This document shows positions 53,437 through 62,377 of a DNA stretch of 63,329 bases, piece by piece (the first letter of the stretch is position 1; each line of letters begins with the position of its first letter). A program made the translations under genes and the position numbers. Under the pieces are notes generated by a model that saw only the letters and a program-made list of their open reading frames with translations, did no database searches and had not been told where the DNA came from. Source of the stretch: Aureimonas sp. AU22 (lineage in GTDB: Bacteria; Pseudomonadota; Alphaproteobacteria; Rhizobiales; Rhizobiaceae); contig NZ_BBWJ01000008.1 in assembly GCF_001463745.1 (NCBI RefSeq), positions 1 to 63,329 of the forward strand, written 5' to 3'.

Positions 53437-55329
53437 ATGAACGAGACCCGACCCGACACGCCGTTCGAAGCGGCATCGCCCCAGCGACGGAGCGATGCTC
53501 GCGTCCATGCCCTGATGCGCAGCGGCCTGCTGGAACGCACGGGCGAGCGGCAGTTCACGCTGATCGCCGAGCATGTCCGGGTGATGCTCGGCGTGCCGGT
53601 CGCCTTGGTGACGCTGGTTGGCAGCGACCGGCAGTTCTTCGCGGCGAGCCCCGGCCTCGGCGAGCCTTGGGCCGGCCGGGGCGAAACGCCGCTCGATCTG
53701 TCCTTCTGCCGGCACGTCGTGGAGGAAGGTGCGCCGGCCGTGGTGCCGGACGCCCGGCTGGACCCGGATTTCTGCCACAACGGCGCCATCGAGGCTTTGG
53801 GGGTAGTGGCCTATCTCGGCGTGCCGCTCCGCCTGCCCGGCGGCGAGGTCGTGGGCGCGCTCGCCGCCATCGACAGCCAGCCGCGCGCCTGGTCCGACGG
53901 CGACCTCGAGCGCCTGTCGTCGGCGGCCGGACTCGTGATGGGCGCGATGACCGAGCGGCTGTCGGACGCACGCTGGCGCACGATCTTCGAGCAGTTGGAA
54001 GAGGCCTTCATCCTCGGCCGCGTGGTGCGCGATGCCGAGGGCCGGGTGGTGGACTGGGTCTACGAGGAGGTCAACCGCGCCTGGTACACGCTGACGGGCA
54101 TCCCCGAGGGAACCGTGATCGGGCGCAGCATTCGCCAGGTGCTTCCGCAGATCGAGGCGGAGTGGATCGACGACTTCGCCGTCGCGGTCGAGACGGGGCA
54201 GTCCCACCGCTTCACGCGGCGCGTCGGCACCCTCGGGCGCTGGTACGAAGGCATCGTGCGCCCTCTCGGCGATGATCGCTTCACCGTGATCTTCCTCGAG
54301 GTCAGCGACAGGATCGAGCAGGAGGAGGCACTTCGCAACAACGAAGCGAGGGTCCGCACTCTGGTGGAAAGCATACCGATCGGCGTGCTCCTCGCAGAAG
54401 CGCCGTCGGGCCGCCTCCTGGTCGCCAACCGGCGTCTCGCCGATCTTCTGGGGCTGGGCGGCGGGCCGCTTCCGACGGAGGCAGGCGGCCTCTTCCTCGG
54501 CGTCGACGAAGACGGAAGGCCCCTGGCGACCGACGAGCATCCCTTGGCGCGCATCGTCTCGGGCAAGGCCGACGCCGCCTCCCAGGAGATGCGGATCACC
54601 CTGCCCGAGAACGGCAGCCGGTGGATCGAGGTGAAGGGCAGCGCCGTCAAGGATGCGCGCGGGCGAACGGTGGCGGCGGTGGTGACCGTCAGCGACATCG
54701 AGGACCGCAAACGCGACGACGCGCAACGCACCCTCCTCAACCACGAGCTGGCGCACCGGCTCAAGAACACGCTGGCGGTGGTCCAGTCGATCGCCACCCA
54801 GACCTTGCGCGGCGCGCCCGACCTTGCGACCGCGCGCGCCAGCCTGAGCCAGCGGATCCGCACCCTGTCGCAGGCGCACGACATCCTCCTCGCCGGGCGC
54901 CGCGACGCCGGCTCGGTCGAGGCGATCCTGCGCGCGGCGGTCTCGCCCCACGACCCGGACGAGCGGATCGTGCTCCGCGGCCCGGCGGTCATGATCGGCC
55001 CGAAGGCCGCGCTGGCCCTGGCGCTGGTCGGACACGAACTCGCGACCAACGCGGTGAAATACGGCGCCCTGTCCGTGCCGGGCGGCATCGTCTCGGTGAC
55101 GTGGGCGCTCGGCGAGACCGAAGGCCAGCCCATCCTCGACCTCCTCTGGTCCGAAGCGGGCGGCCCGCCCGTGGCACCGCCGCAGCACAAGGGCTTCGGC
55201 ACACGACTGATCGAGATGGGGTTGCCGGGTTCGACCAGCGGCTCCGTCGCGATCGATTACGCGCCGGCCGGGTTGCGCTGCCGGCTGGAGGCGCAGCTCA
55301 CCGAACTGCAGTCGCCCGACGAGGTCTGA
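53437..55329 (+). CDS. GAF-PAS-PAS sensor histidine kinase, HWE family
   Basis: 630 residues, no membrane span, so a cytoplasmic sensor. A GAF domain (about 35-175) is followed by two PAS domains (about 185-300 and 308-425), then an HWE kinase core: LLNHELAHRLKNTLAVVQSIA (phospho-accepting His), LVGHELATNAVKYGALS (N-box with the HWE His) and LLWSEAGGPPV (the Trp-x-Glu G1 box). HWE kinases in this group often carry light-sensing LOV domains, but I see no LOV Cys motif. No response regulator gene adjoins. A longer open frame from 53311 lacks a ribosome-binding site. Confidence 0.88.
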   Translation: MNETRPDTPFEAASPQRRSDARVHALMRSGLLERTGERQFTLIAEHVRVMLGVPVALVTLVGSDRQFFAASPGLGEPWAGRGETPLDLSFCRHVVEEGAPAVVPDARLDPDFCHNGAIEALGVVAYLGVPLRLPGGEVVGALAAIDSQPRAWSDGDLERLSSAAGLVMGAMTERLSDARWRTIFEQLEEAFILGRVVRDAEGRVVDWVYEEVNRAWYTLTGIPEGTVIGRSIRQVLPQIEAEWIDDFAVAVETGQSHRFTRRVGTLGRWYEGIVRPLGDDRFTVIFLEVSDRIEQEEALRNNEARVRTLVESIPIGVLLAEAPSGRLLVANRRLADLLGLGGGPLPTEAGGLFLGVDEDGRPLATDEHPLARIVSGKADAASQEMRITLPENGSRWIEVKGSAVKDARGRTVAAVVTVSDIEDRKRDDAQRTLLNHELAHRLKNTLAVVQSIATQTLRGAPDLATARASLSQRIRTLSQAHDILLAGRRDAGSVEAILRAAVSPHDPDERIVLRGPAVMIGPKAALALALVGHELATNAVKYGALSVPGGIVSVTWALGETEGQPILDLLWSEAGGPPVAPPQHKGFGTRLIEMGLPGSTSGSVAIDYAPAGLRCRLEAQLTELQSPDEV

Positions 55330-55336
55330 GCCGCGA

Positions 55337-56722
55337 TCAGGCGGCGCGCGACAGGTCGCTCTCGATGCGCAGGGCGACGCGGGCCAAGGCCGCGAGGCAG
55401 ACGGGATCGAAGGCGGTGCCCACCTCGCGTTCCATCAGCGCGAGGGCGTCCACTGCCGGCATCGCCGAGCGATAGGGGCGGTCGGCGGTGAGCGCGTCGA
55501 AGACGTCGGCCACCGTGACGATGCGGGTGTCGAGATCGATGGCGTCGCCCTTCAGCCCGTTGGGATACCCGCCCCCGTCCAGCCGCTCGTGATGGGCGCC
55601 GCCGATCCGCGCCATGTCCCGAAAGGCCGGAACCCGGGCAAGGATGCGTTCCGACAGCTCGGCATGGGCGCGCACCTGCCGCCACTCGTCCTCGTCCAGG
55701 TTGCCGTTCTTGTCGAGCACCGCGTTGGATACGCCGAGCTTGCCGAGATCATGCAGGAGCGCGGCCCGCCGCAGCCAGCGGCGGTGCGGGGCACCATGGC
55801 CGAGTTCGGCGGCGATCATCTCGGCATAGACGGCCACGCGCGCCGAATGGCCCGACGTGAATGGGCTCTTGGCATCGACGATCTCGGCAAAGGCGCGGGC
55901 GATGTCGTCGAGATAGTCCTCGTCGGCGTGGAGATTGTTCTGGCCGGGCTCTAGGGCGAACACGCGCGCCGGCAGATCGGCGTCGGCGAGGGCGGTCCAG
56001 AAGCCGTCCTGCGCCGCGGCAGCCTCCAGGCAGGCGACGGCGGCGGGGTCGAACCAGCTTCCCGCGCGTGCCCGGGCCTCCTCCAGCGCCGCTGCCGGGC
56101 CGGCGGCCGTATGGAACACGTCCACGATCTGCGACAGAAGGGCGATGCGCGCGAACACCGGAATGGCCGCGCCTGCCAAGCCCTCGGGCTTGCCGCCGCC
56201 GCTCCAGTGCTCGTCCAGCGAACGGATGCCGGCACTCACCGTTTCGGAAAAGCGCAGGGCGGCCGCGATCGCCGCGCCCCGATCGCATCGCGTCCGGATC
56301 AGGTCCTCGGCGACCGTTCCCCCGTTGCGCGCGATATGGAGGATGGCGCGCAGGCGATCGCCGAGCGGCGAACTGCGACCGGTATGCGACAGGACGAAGC
56401 CGAGCACCTTGGGGAGACTGGTGCCGAGCGTCTTGAAATCGCGTTTGAAGGCGAGGTCGTCGGCGAGATACAGCTCGCAAATGCGCGCCGCGTTGCTCGA
56501 GCACCCGAGGTCCTTGAGGAGAACGGTGTAGTAGAGATCGCGCAGCTCGGTTTCATCCAAGCCCATGCGCCGGCCGATCTCGAGGCCGATCCACGTGGCT
56601 CTCGCGCAATGGCCGATCGGTTGCCCTTCCGTGAGATCGAGCGCGAAGGACAAAGCCCCAAGGAGCTCAGATAGACGAACTGTCGCACCTGTGTCGCCCG
56701 GTGCCGCACTGGCGGTACGCAT
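55337..56722 (-). CDS. HD-GYP phosphodiesterase with degenerate N-terminal HD domain
   Basis: 461 residues. The C-terminal HD-GYP domain (about 270-450) is intact: SPFTSGHSARVAVYAEM, AALLHDLGKLGVSNAVLDKNG, HAELSERI, GGAHHERLDGGGYPNGLKG, ADVFDALTADRPYR. It should hydrolyse c-di-GMP. The N-terminal half (about 20-130) looks like a second, decayed HD domain: GHCARATWIGLEIG and LLKDLGCSSNAARI, where Lys-Asp replaces His-Asp. Convergent with the HWE kinase gene, seven bases apart. Start at 56722 is chosen over 56833 because upstream residues have no family character. Confidence 0.85.
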   Translation of the reverse strand: MRTASAAPGDTGATVRLSELLGALSFALDLTEGQPIGHCARATWIGLEIGRRMGLDETELRDLYYTVLLKDLGCSSNAARICELYLADDLAFKRDFKTLGTSLPKVLGFVLSHTGRSSPLGDRLRAILHIARNGGTVAEDLIRTRCDRGAAIAAALRFSETVSAGIRSLDEHWSGGGKPEGLAGAAIPVFARIALLSQIVDVFHTAAGPAAALEEARARAGSWFDPAAVACLEAAAAQDGFWTALADADLPARVFALEPGQNNLHADEDYLDDIARAFAEIVDAKSPFTSGHSARVAVYAEMIAAELGHGAPHRRWLRRAALLHDLGKLGVSNAVLDKNGNLDEDEWRQVRAHAELSERILARVPAFRDMARIGGAHHERLDGGGYPNGLKGDAIDLDTRIVTVADVFDALTADRPYRSAMPAVDALALMEREVGTAFDPVCLAALARVALRIESDLSRAA

Positions 56723-56959
56723 GCCTGATCCCGCTGTCCCCCGACCCCACTGCGCCATCCTGGCCGGGCGATGGTTTCCCGAGCGTTTCCGATAGCTTGC
56801 GCCTTCTAGGCAGGGTGAACCAGACGTGGGCAATGCCGCGAAACTTCGCTCGAACGCGTGTGGACGTGAGCGGCGGCAAATTTTTTTCGCAATATTTTAT
56901 TTGCCAGACTTACAAGTAGTTTAATGCGGGGAACGGGGCGCCGAACCCACACTGACGTC

Positions 56960-57454
56960 ATGAGCCAAACCCCTTCGTCGTCCGGCGCCGTCCCCAACTC
57001 GTCCGCCTCAGCGCAAGCTGGCGAGGGGAGCATGGTGCAGCACCTCCTGTCGATTTCGAAGTCGACGCGAGCGTTCCTGTCGCTTCTCCTGATGGAGATC
57101 GACCTTCATCCGGGCCAGGATCAGCTCCTGGCCCGCGTCGAACCGGGCGTTCCGATCAGCGTGTCGGCCCTGGCCGACCAGCTCTCGGTTCGTCCCTCGA
57201 CCGTGTCCAAGATGCTGGATCGGCTGATGGAGAAGAACCTCGTCGAGCGCACGGCCCACAGCCACGACGCCCGCCGCACCATGGTGATGCTGACCCCGGC
57301 AGGCGAAGCGCTGCGCGGCCGCGTCAACGCATTGTGGGAGAAGCTGGAGGCCGATCTGGCCTCGGCCGTGGCGCCCGAGCGGCGCGAGGATCTGCAGGAA
57401 GCCCTGCGCGAGGCCGACGAGCTTCTGTCCGCCAAGCTGCGCCGATTGCGCTGA
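56960..57454 (+). CDS. MarR-family transcriptional regulator
   Basis: 164 residues. The winged HTH lies in about 70-130: VSALADQLSVRPSTVSKMLDRLMEKNLVERTAHSHDARRTMVMLTPAG, with the beta-wing Asp-x-Arg. Dimer helices flank it. An alternative ATG at 57032 is preceded by GAGGGG but would remove the first 24 residues, which are Ser-rich and dispensable-looking; either start is possible. The region just upstream (56880-56930) is strongly AT-rich, likely promoter, and contains ACTTACAAGT. Effector unknown. opgG lies 103 bases downstream. Confidence 0.87.
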   Translation: MSQTPSSSGAVPNSSASAQAGEGSMVQHLLSISKSTRAFLSLLLMEIDLHPGQDQLLARVEPGVPISVSALADQLSVRPSTVSKMLDRLMEKNLVERTAHSHDARRTMVMLTPAGEALRGRVNALWEKLEADLASAVAPERREDLQEALREADELLSAKLRRLR

Positions 57455-57557
57455 CGCCGCGAGCGGGGCGCCGGTCGCGGACGGCGCGCTAGGCAGGCGG
57501 CGGCTTATTGCGTATGCTAAGGGCCTTGCCGCAGCTCGAAAGAAGCCTCCCATTTCC

Positions 57558-59198
57558 GTGACGCGTTCCTCCCTCACCACACGCCGTACGGCTCTTCAAT
57601 ACGGACTGGGCGGGGCGATCGCCCTTCTCTGGGCGCACCGCGCCGAGGCGCAGCAGCAGCCCGCAGCGCCAGGCCAGCCCGCCCCCGCCGCGGCTCCGGC
57701 CGCTCCGCCGGCCCCGCCGCCCACCGTGGTGGACCTCAACGCCTTTTCCTTCGACGCCCTGTCCAACGCGATGCGGGCCCGGGCGGCCGCGCCCTGGGCC
57801 GAGCCGCCGCGCGACCTGCCCCAGCCGATCGCCGACCTCGACTACGACAGCTACCGGCGCATCCTCTATCGGCGCGACCAGACGATCTGGGCGAACGAGC
57901 CGCTGAACTTCCATCTCCAGGCCTATTTCCCCGGCTTCCTCTACAAGGACACGACGCGCCTCTTCGTCGGCGACGGCACCCATTTCCAGCCGCAGATCTT
58001 CTCGGGCGCGAATTTCGAGTTCCTCGCCCCGCTCGATCCCTCGACCTTCCAGAACATCCAGCTTCCCGGCGTCGCGGGCTTCCGTCTGAACTACCCTCTG
58101 GATCGACCCGACCTCTACGACGAGCTGGTCTCGTTCCTGGGCGCCAGCTACTTCCGCGCGCTCGGCATGAACAACCGCTACGGCCTGTCGGCGCGTGGCC
58201 TTGCGATCAACACGGCGACGGCGGTGGCCGAGGAGTTCCCGCGTTTCACGGCCTTCTACATCGTGAAGCCGCAGCCGGGTCAGGAGCTGATCCAGATCTT
58301 CGCCGAGCTGGAAGGGCCGAGCCTGGCCGGCGCCTATGCCTTCGCCGTGCGTCCCGGCGTCAAGACGCAGATCGACGTGACGGCCCGCCTGTTCTTCCGC
58401 GGCGAGGTGGAGCGTCTGGGCGTCGCGCCGCTGACCTCGATGTACCATTTCGGCGAGAACGACCACAACGAGCGCGAGGACTTCCGTCCGGAGGTCCACG
58501 ACAGCGACGGGCTGTTCATCCTGCGGCCGAGCGGCGAGCGTCTGTGGCGCCCGCTGAAGAACCCGGAAGAGCTGGCTCTCTCCTATTTCGGCGAGACCTC
58601 GCCCAAGCTCTTCGGCCTCCTCCAGCGCGACCGCGACTTCTCCCACTACGAGGACGTCGAGGCCCATTACGAGCTCCGGCCCTCGCTGGTCATCGAGCCG
58701 ATGGGGGACTGGGGACGCGGCATCATCCAGCTGGTCGAGATTCCGACCAATTCGGAAGTCAACGACAACATCGTCGCCTTCTGGGTGCCGGAGGAGAAGC
58801 CGGCCGCCGGCTCGCAGTTCGAGTTTCGCTACCGGATGCACTGGGGCTTCGTCGACGAGATGGAAAGCCATCAGGCCACCGTCGGCGCGACCTATGCCGG
58901 GCTCGGCGGCAACGGGGCCGACACCGGCGAGACCAACCTGCGCCGGTTCGAGATCAACTTCGTCGGCGGCACCGCCGAGAACCTCCCGGGCGACGCCGTG
59001 GTGGTGCCGATCCTCGAGGTGCCCGACACGGCCCGCCTCGTGCACAGCGGCATCAGTCGGCTGCCGGGTGGGGGCTGGCGCCTGTCGATCGAGCTCGAGA
59101 AGCTCGACGCATCGCCCGTGGAACTGCGCGCCAAGCTGTCGTTCAACCAGCGCATCATCTCCGAGACCTGGCTCTATCAATGGACGGGCCGTCCGTGA
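57558..59198 (+). CDS. opgG: Periplasmic glucan biosynthesis protein, MdoG/OpgG family
   Basis: 546 residues. A Tat-type signal (TTRRTALQYGLGGAIALLW, twin Arg at 9-10, cleavage near AEA) and an Ala/Pro linker (about 34-55) precede the MdoG domain: FSFDALSNAMRARAAAPW, DYDSYRRILYRRDQTIWA, FPRFTAFYIVKPQPG, LTSMYHFGENDHNEREDFRPEVHDSDGL and FSHYEDVEAHYELRPS. It takes part in making osmoregulated periplasmic glucans. The Tat signal is more typical of OpgD than OpgG, so the subtype is open. It is followed by a coupled small gene and opgC. Confidence 0.92.
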   Translation: MTRSSLTTRRTALQYGLGGAIALLWAHRAEAQQQPAAPGQPAPAAAPAAPPAPPPTVVDLNAFSFDALSNAMRARAAAPWAEPPRDLPQPIADLDYDSYRRILYRRDQTIWANEPLNFHLQAYFPGFLYKDTTRLFVGDGTHFQPQIFSGANFEFLAPLDPSTFQNIQLPGVAGFRLNYPLDRPDLYDELVSFLGASYFRALGMNNRYGLSARGLAINTATAVAEEFPRFTAFYIVKPQPGQELIQIFAELEGPSLAGAYAFAVRPGVKTQIDVTARLFFRGEVERLGVAPLTSMYHFGENDHNEREDFRPEVHDSDGLFILRPSGERLWRPLKNPEELALSYFGETSPKLFGLLQRDRDFSHYEDVEAHYELRPSLVIEPMGDWGRGIIQLVEIPTNSEVNDNIVAFWVPEEKPAAGSQFEFRYRMHWGFVDEMESHQATVGATYAGLGGNGADTGETNLRRFEINFVGGTAENLPGDAVVVPILEVPDTARLVHSGISRLPGGGWRLSIELEKLDASPVELRAKLSFNQRIISETWLYQWTGRP

Positions 59199-59530
59199 GG
59201 GTGCCCCCCGCCACCTCGACGGGGCGCCCCGCCGCGGCAGCGCCCCAGGACCACGAGCGCTTCTTCGACGCGCGCCCGGCCGGCATGCTGGTGGACCGGC
59301 CGGACCTCACCGAAGAGGACCTCCTGAACGCGATCGCCGAGCGGCTCGTCTTCGAGGGCCGCACCGGTCCCGAACCGCAGGTCGTCATCGAGGCGGCGCG
59401 GCTCGGCAAGCGCAAGGCGCTGGCCTTCCTGCGCAAGCTTCTTCTTCCGCCGCCGCGCGCGCCCCTGTCGATGCCGGTTCGCCCGATCCTGCGCGAGCAC
59501 ATGTCGCGCACGGACGAGGACATGCGCTGA
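59195..59530 (+). CDS. Small protein of unknown function coupled to opgG
   Basis: 111 residues from GTG at 59195, which overlaps the opgG stop (GTGA); an ATG at 59180 would add five. A Pro/Ala-rich N-terminus is followed by MLVDRPDLTEEDLLNAIAERLVFEG and VIEAARLGKRKALAFLRKLLLPP, predicted helical and basic towards the end. No signal peptide or membrane span. I do not recognise a family. Its position between opgG and opgC suggests a part in glucan synthesis or its control. Confidence 0.7.
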   Translation: MRVPPATSTGRPAAAAPQDHERFFDARPAGMLVDRPDLTEEDLLNAIAERLVFEGRTGPEPQVVIEAARLGKRKALAFLRKLLLPPPRAPLSMPVRPILREHMSRTDEDMR

Positions 59531-59736
59531 CTCTAGTCCGGCTAAGGTTTTTTCCGCCGGAAAGCCCCCCTGGCGCCGAGGGTGGACGCCCGGTTTCGCG
59601 TGCCGCCGCGCATGCGATGCACGGCTTTGCCTTGCCCTCGCCTGATCCGAGGGCAATATCATCCAAAGGGACATGACGGTCGAGGCGCTCGCAGGGGCGA
59701 TGCGGCCGCGCGCGTAAGAGTTCGGTCGAAGTATCC

Positions 59737-60915
59737 ATGACAGCACCAACACGGCGCCTTCCGACGCCGCGCGATCATCGCATCGACTTCTACCGCGGCA
59801 TCGCGCTTCTGATGATCTTCGTGAACCACGTGCCCGGGGTTCTCTGGGAGCACTTCACCTCGCGCAATTTCGGCTTCTCCGATTCGGCGGAGCTCTTCGT
59901 GTTTCTGGCCGGCCTGTCCTGCGCCCTCGCCTACGGCCGCAACTTCCTGGAGCGCTCCGGCCTCATCGCCACGATCCGGGCCTTCCGCCGCGCGGGCGTC
60001 CTCTACCTCAACCATATCGCCCTGACGATGATCGTGGTCAGCCTCTATGCCTTCGCCTCGCTGGCGACGGGCGACGGGCGCTACCTCATGCAGCTCGGCT
60101 TCGGCTACTTCCTCTCGCGCCCAGTGGATACGCTCGCCGGCATCGCGACGCTCGGACACCAGTTCGCCTATCTCAACATCCTGCCGATGTATGCGGTGCT
60201 GCTCATGCTGCTGCCGGCCATGCTGGCCGTGGTCCGGCGGTTCGGCCTTCCGGGGCTCCTCGCGGCCTCGGTCGCGCTCTGGCTCGTCTGCGGCCTCTGG
60301 CGCTTCAACCTGCCGAACCATCCCAATCCCGGCGGCTGGCAGTTCAACCCGTTCGCCTGGCAGCTGCTCTTCGCGATCGGCCTCGCCACCGGCCTTGCCA
60401 AGGCTGGAGGCCATGCGCTGGTCGCCTATTCGCGCCCGCTCTACATCGCCGCGCTCGCCTATCTCGGCGTGTCCTTCGTGTTCGTGTCGGGTTCGATGTG
60501 GGGCTGGGAGCAGGCCTTGCCGCTTCCCCAGTTCCTGCGCGAGTTCGATAAGACCTACGTTTCCTTGCCGCGTCTCCTGCATGTCCTCGCGCTGGTCTAC
60601 GTCTTCGCCCATGCGCCGGCCCATTCGCCGCTCCAGCGCGTCGGGCGCGACAACCCGTTCGCGCTTCTCGGTCGCCATTCCCTCCCGGTCTTCGCGGTGG
60701 GCACCGTCCTGTCGCTGTTCGCACAGCTCCTGCGCCTCAACCGGGAGCCGTCGCTGGCATTCGATACCGGGTTGATCGTCCTGGGGCTCGGCGTCCACTT
60801 CGCGCTCGCCCTGTTCCTCGACTGGTGGCGGGCCGTGAACGCACCGGCGTCCGCCGAACGCGCGCCGGCGGAACGGCGCACGCCCGAGGAAGCCGTGGCT
60901 CGCGCCCGGGCCTGA
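59737..60915 (+). CDS. opgC: OpgC-family membrane acyltransferase
   Basis: 392 residues, about ten membrane spans. The N-terminal HRIDFYRGIALLMIFVNHVPG and FGFSDSAELFVFLAGLSCALAYG are the signatures of OpgC, which adds succinyl groups to periplasmic glucans. Further conserved: LGFGYFLSRP, FAYLNILPMYAVLLMLLP, and WQFNPFAWQLLFAIGLATG. The C-terminal tail is Ala/Glu/Arg-rich. It lies 206 bases after the small opgG-coupled gene; no gene is seen in that gap. Confidence 0.9.
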   Translation: MTAPTRRLPTPRDHRIDFYRGIALLMIFVNHVPGVLWEHFTSRNFGFSDSAELFVFLAGLSCALAYGRNFLERSGLIATIRAFRRAGVLYLNHIALTMIVVSLYAFASLATGDGRYLMQLGFGYFLSRPVDTLAGIATLGHQFAYLNILPMYAVLLMLLPAMLAVVRRFGLPGLLAASVALWLVCGLWRFNLPNHPNPGGWQFNPFAWQLLFAIGLATGLAKAGGHALVAYSRPLYIAALAYLGVSFVFVSGSMWGWEQALPLPQFLREFDKTYVSLPRLLHVLALVYVFAHAPAHSPLQRVGRDNPFALLGRHSLPVFAVGTVLSLFAQLLRLNREPSLAFDTGLIVLGLGVHFALALFLDWWRAVNAPASAERAPAERRTPEEAVARARA

Positions 60916-61013
60916 CTGGAGGGCCTCGCAAGAACGTGTGCCGGCGGGCGTGCCTCGGCACGCCGCGCCCGCTATAAGGCGGACGCCGGATCACCCGGCC
61001 GGAGGACCGTCCC

Positions 61014-61232
61014 TTGAAGGATGCCAGCCATCCCTTCTTTCGCCCGCTCTGGCGACGCGTCGCGCTGGTGGCGGTGTGCGCCGCCTGGACCGTGGTGGAG
61101 CTGGTCGTCGGCGATCCGACATGGGCGGTGATGACGGGCGCGATCGGCGCTTACGCCGCCTGGACGTTCCTCATCGCCTACAAGCCGGCCACGGAAACCG
61201 CCGAGGCGCCCCGCGACCCGCCGGCCGGCTAA
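61014..61232 (+). CDS. Small membrane protein, function unknown
   Basis: 72 residues from TTG at 61014 with GGAGG eight bases upstream. Two hydrophobic segments (RVALVAVCAAWTVVELVVG and WAVMTGAIGAYAAWTFLIAY) and a charged C-terminal tail. Convergent with cobT: stops are two bases apart. I do not recognise the family; similar short proteins are common next to unrelated genes. Confidence 0.6.
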   Translation: MKDASHPFFRPLWRRVALVAVCAAWTVVELVVGDPTWAVMTGAIGAYAAWTFLIAYKPATETAEAPRDPPAG

Positions 61233-61234
61233 TC

Positions 61235-62251
61235 TCAATCCCGGTTGGCGAGGCCCGCCTGCGCGAAGGTCGCCATGCCGTTGTGGCAGGCGACGGCGGC
61301 CTTGACCACGGCCGCCGCCAGCGCCGCGCCCGTGCCCTCGCCGAGCCGCATGCCGAGGGCCAGGACCGGCACCTTGTTCATGAGCCGCAGCGCCTTCTCG
61401 TGCCCGGGCTCGGCCGAGACATGGCCGAACAGGCAGTGGTCGAGCGTCCCGGGGTTCATCGCATGGAGGACGGCGGCCGCCGCCGTGGCGACGAAGCCGT
61501 CGACGATCACCGGCACGCGCTGCATGCGCGCGGCCAGGATCGCCCCGCTCATTGCCGCGATCTCCCGTCCGCCGAGCCGGCGCAGCACCTCCAGCGGATC
61601 GTTGAAATGCGCGCGGTGCAGTTCGAGGGCCTGGTCCACCACCGCCGCCTTGCGCGCCATGCCGGCGGCGTCCTGTCCCGTGCCGGGGCCCACCCAATCG
61701 GCCGCCGTTCCCCCGAACAGCGCGGCGAAGAGGGCGGCGGCGACCGCCGTGTTGCCGATGCCCATCTCGCCGAGGATCAGAAGGTCGGGCTCGCCGGCGA
61801 GGCACTCCATGCCGAAGGCCATCGTCGCGGCACAGTCGCGCTCGGAGAGCGCCGCGTCTTCCGAGATGTCGGCGGTCGGATAGTCCAGCGCGAGATCGAA
61901 GATCTTGAGGCCGAGGTCGAAGGTCGCGCAGATCTGGTTGATTGCCGCCCCGCCCGCCGCGAAGTTCTCCACCATGCCCTGCGTGACGGAGGGCGGGAAG
62001 GCCGAGACACCCTTCGCCGCGACCCCATGATTGCCGGCGAAGACCGCGACCACCGGCCGATCCACGGTCGGCGCACGCCCTTGCCAGGCCGCCATCCATT
62101 CGGCGATCTCCTCCAGCCGCCCGAGGCTGCCCGAGGGCTTGGTCAGTTCCTCCTGCCGGTGCCGCGCCGCATGCCGTGCCGCCCCATCGGCCTGCGGCAT
62201 CTGGCGGATCAGGGCGCGGATGTCGTCGAAGGGAAGGCCGGTGGCGGACAT
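61235..62251 (-). CDS. cobT: Nicotinate-nucleotide-dimethylbenzimidazole phosphoribosyltransferase
   Basis: Activates the lower ligand of cobalamin by making alpha-ribazole phosphate. 338 residues. Conserved: LTKPSGSLGRLEEIAEWMAAWQG, VVAVFAGNHGVAAKGVSAFPPSVTQGMVENFAAGGAAIN, LLILGEMGIGNTAVAAAL, FVATAAAAVLHAMNP and the C-terminal LALGMRLGEGTGAALA containing the catalytic Glu. Start at 62251 has GGAG upstream. Divergent from cobS by 126 bases; no cobalamin riboswitch is visible there. Confidence 0.95.
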   Translation of the reverse strand: MSATGLPFDDIRALIRQMPQADGAARHAARHRQEELTKPSGSLGRLEEIAEWMAAWQGRAPTVDRPVVAVFAGNHGVAAKGVSAFPPSVTQGMVENFAAGGAAINQICATFDLGLKIFDLALDYPTADISEDAALSERDCAATMAFGMECLAGEPDLLILGEMGIGNTAVAAALFAALFGGTAADWVGPGTGQDAAGMARKAAVVDQALELHRAHFNDPLEVLRRLGGREIAAMSGAILAARMQRVPVIVDGFVATAAAAVLHAMNPGTLDHCLFGHVSAEPGHEKALRLMNKVPVLALGMRLGEGTGAALAAAVVKAAVACHNGMATFAQAGLANRD

Positions 62252-62377
62252 GGACGGGCAACTCCGGAAGGGATCGGGCGGGGCCCCGCGTGATAGGCGC
62301 AAAGCCCCGGCTTCGCAAACCCGCCGCCGCGATACGCACCGTGCCCGGCGAACGCGCGTTCGTGTAGGCTCGGCGCC

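Noticed and set aside
56916-56925. ACTTACAAGT upstream of the MarR gene as a specific operator
   Set aside because: Only four-base arms in an AT-rich promoter region; too short to support without a second copy or binding data.
62252-62377. Cobalamin riboswitch between cobT and cobS
   Set aside because: No B12-box sequence and too little space for the full element on either strand.
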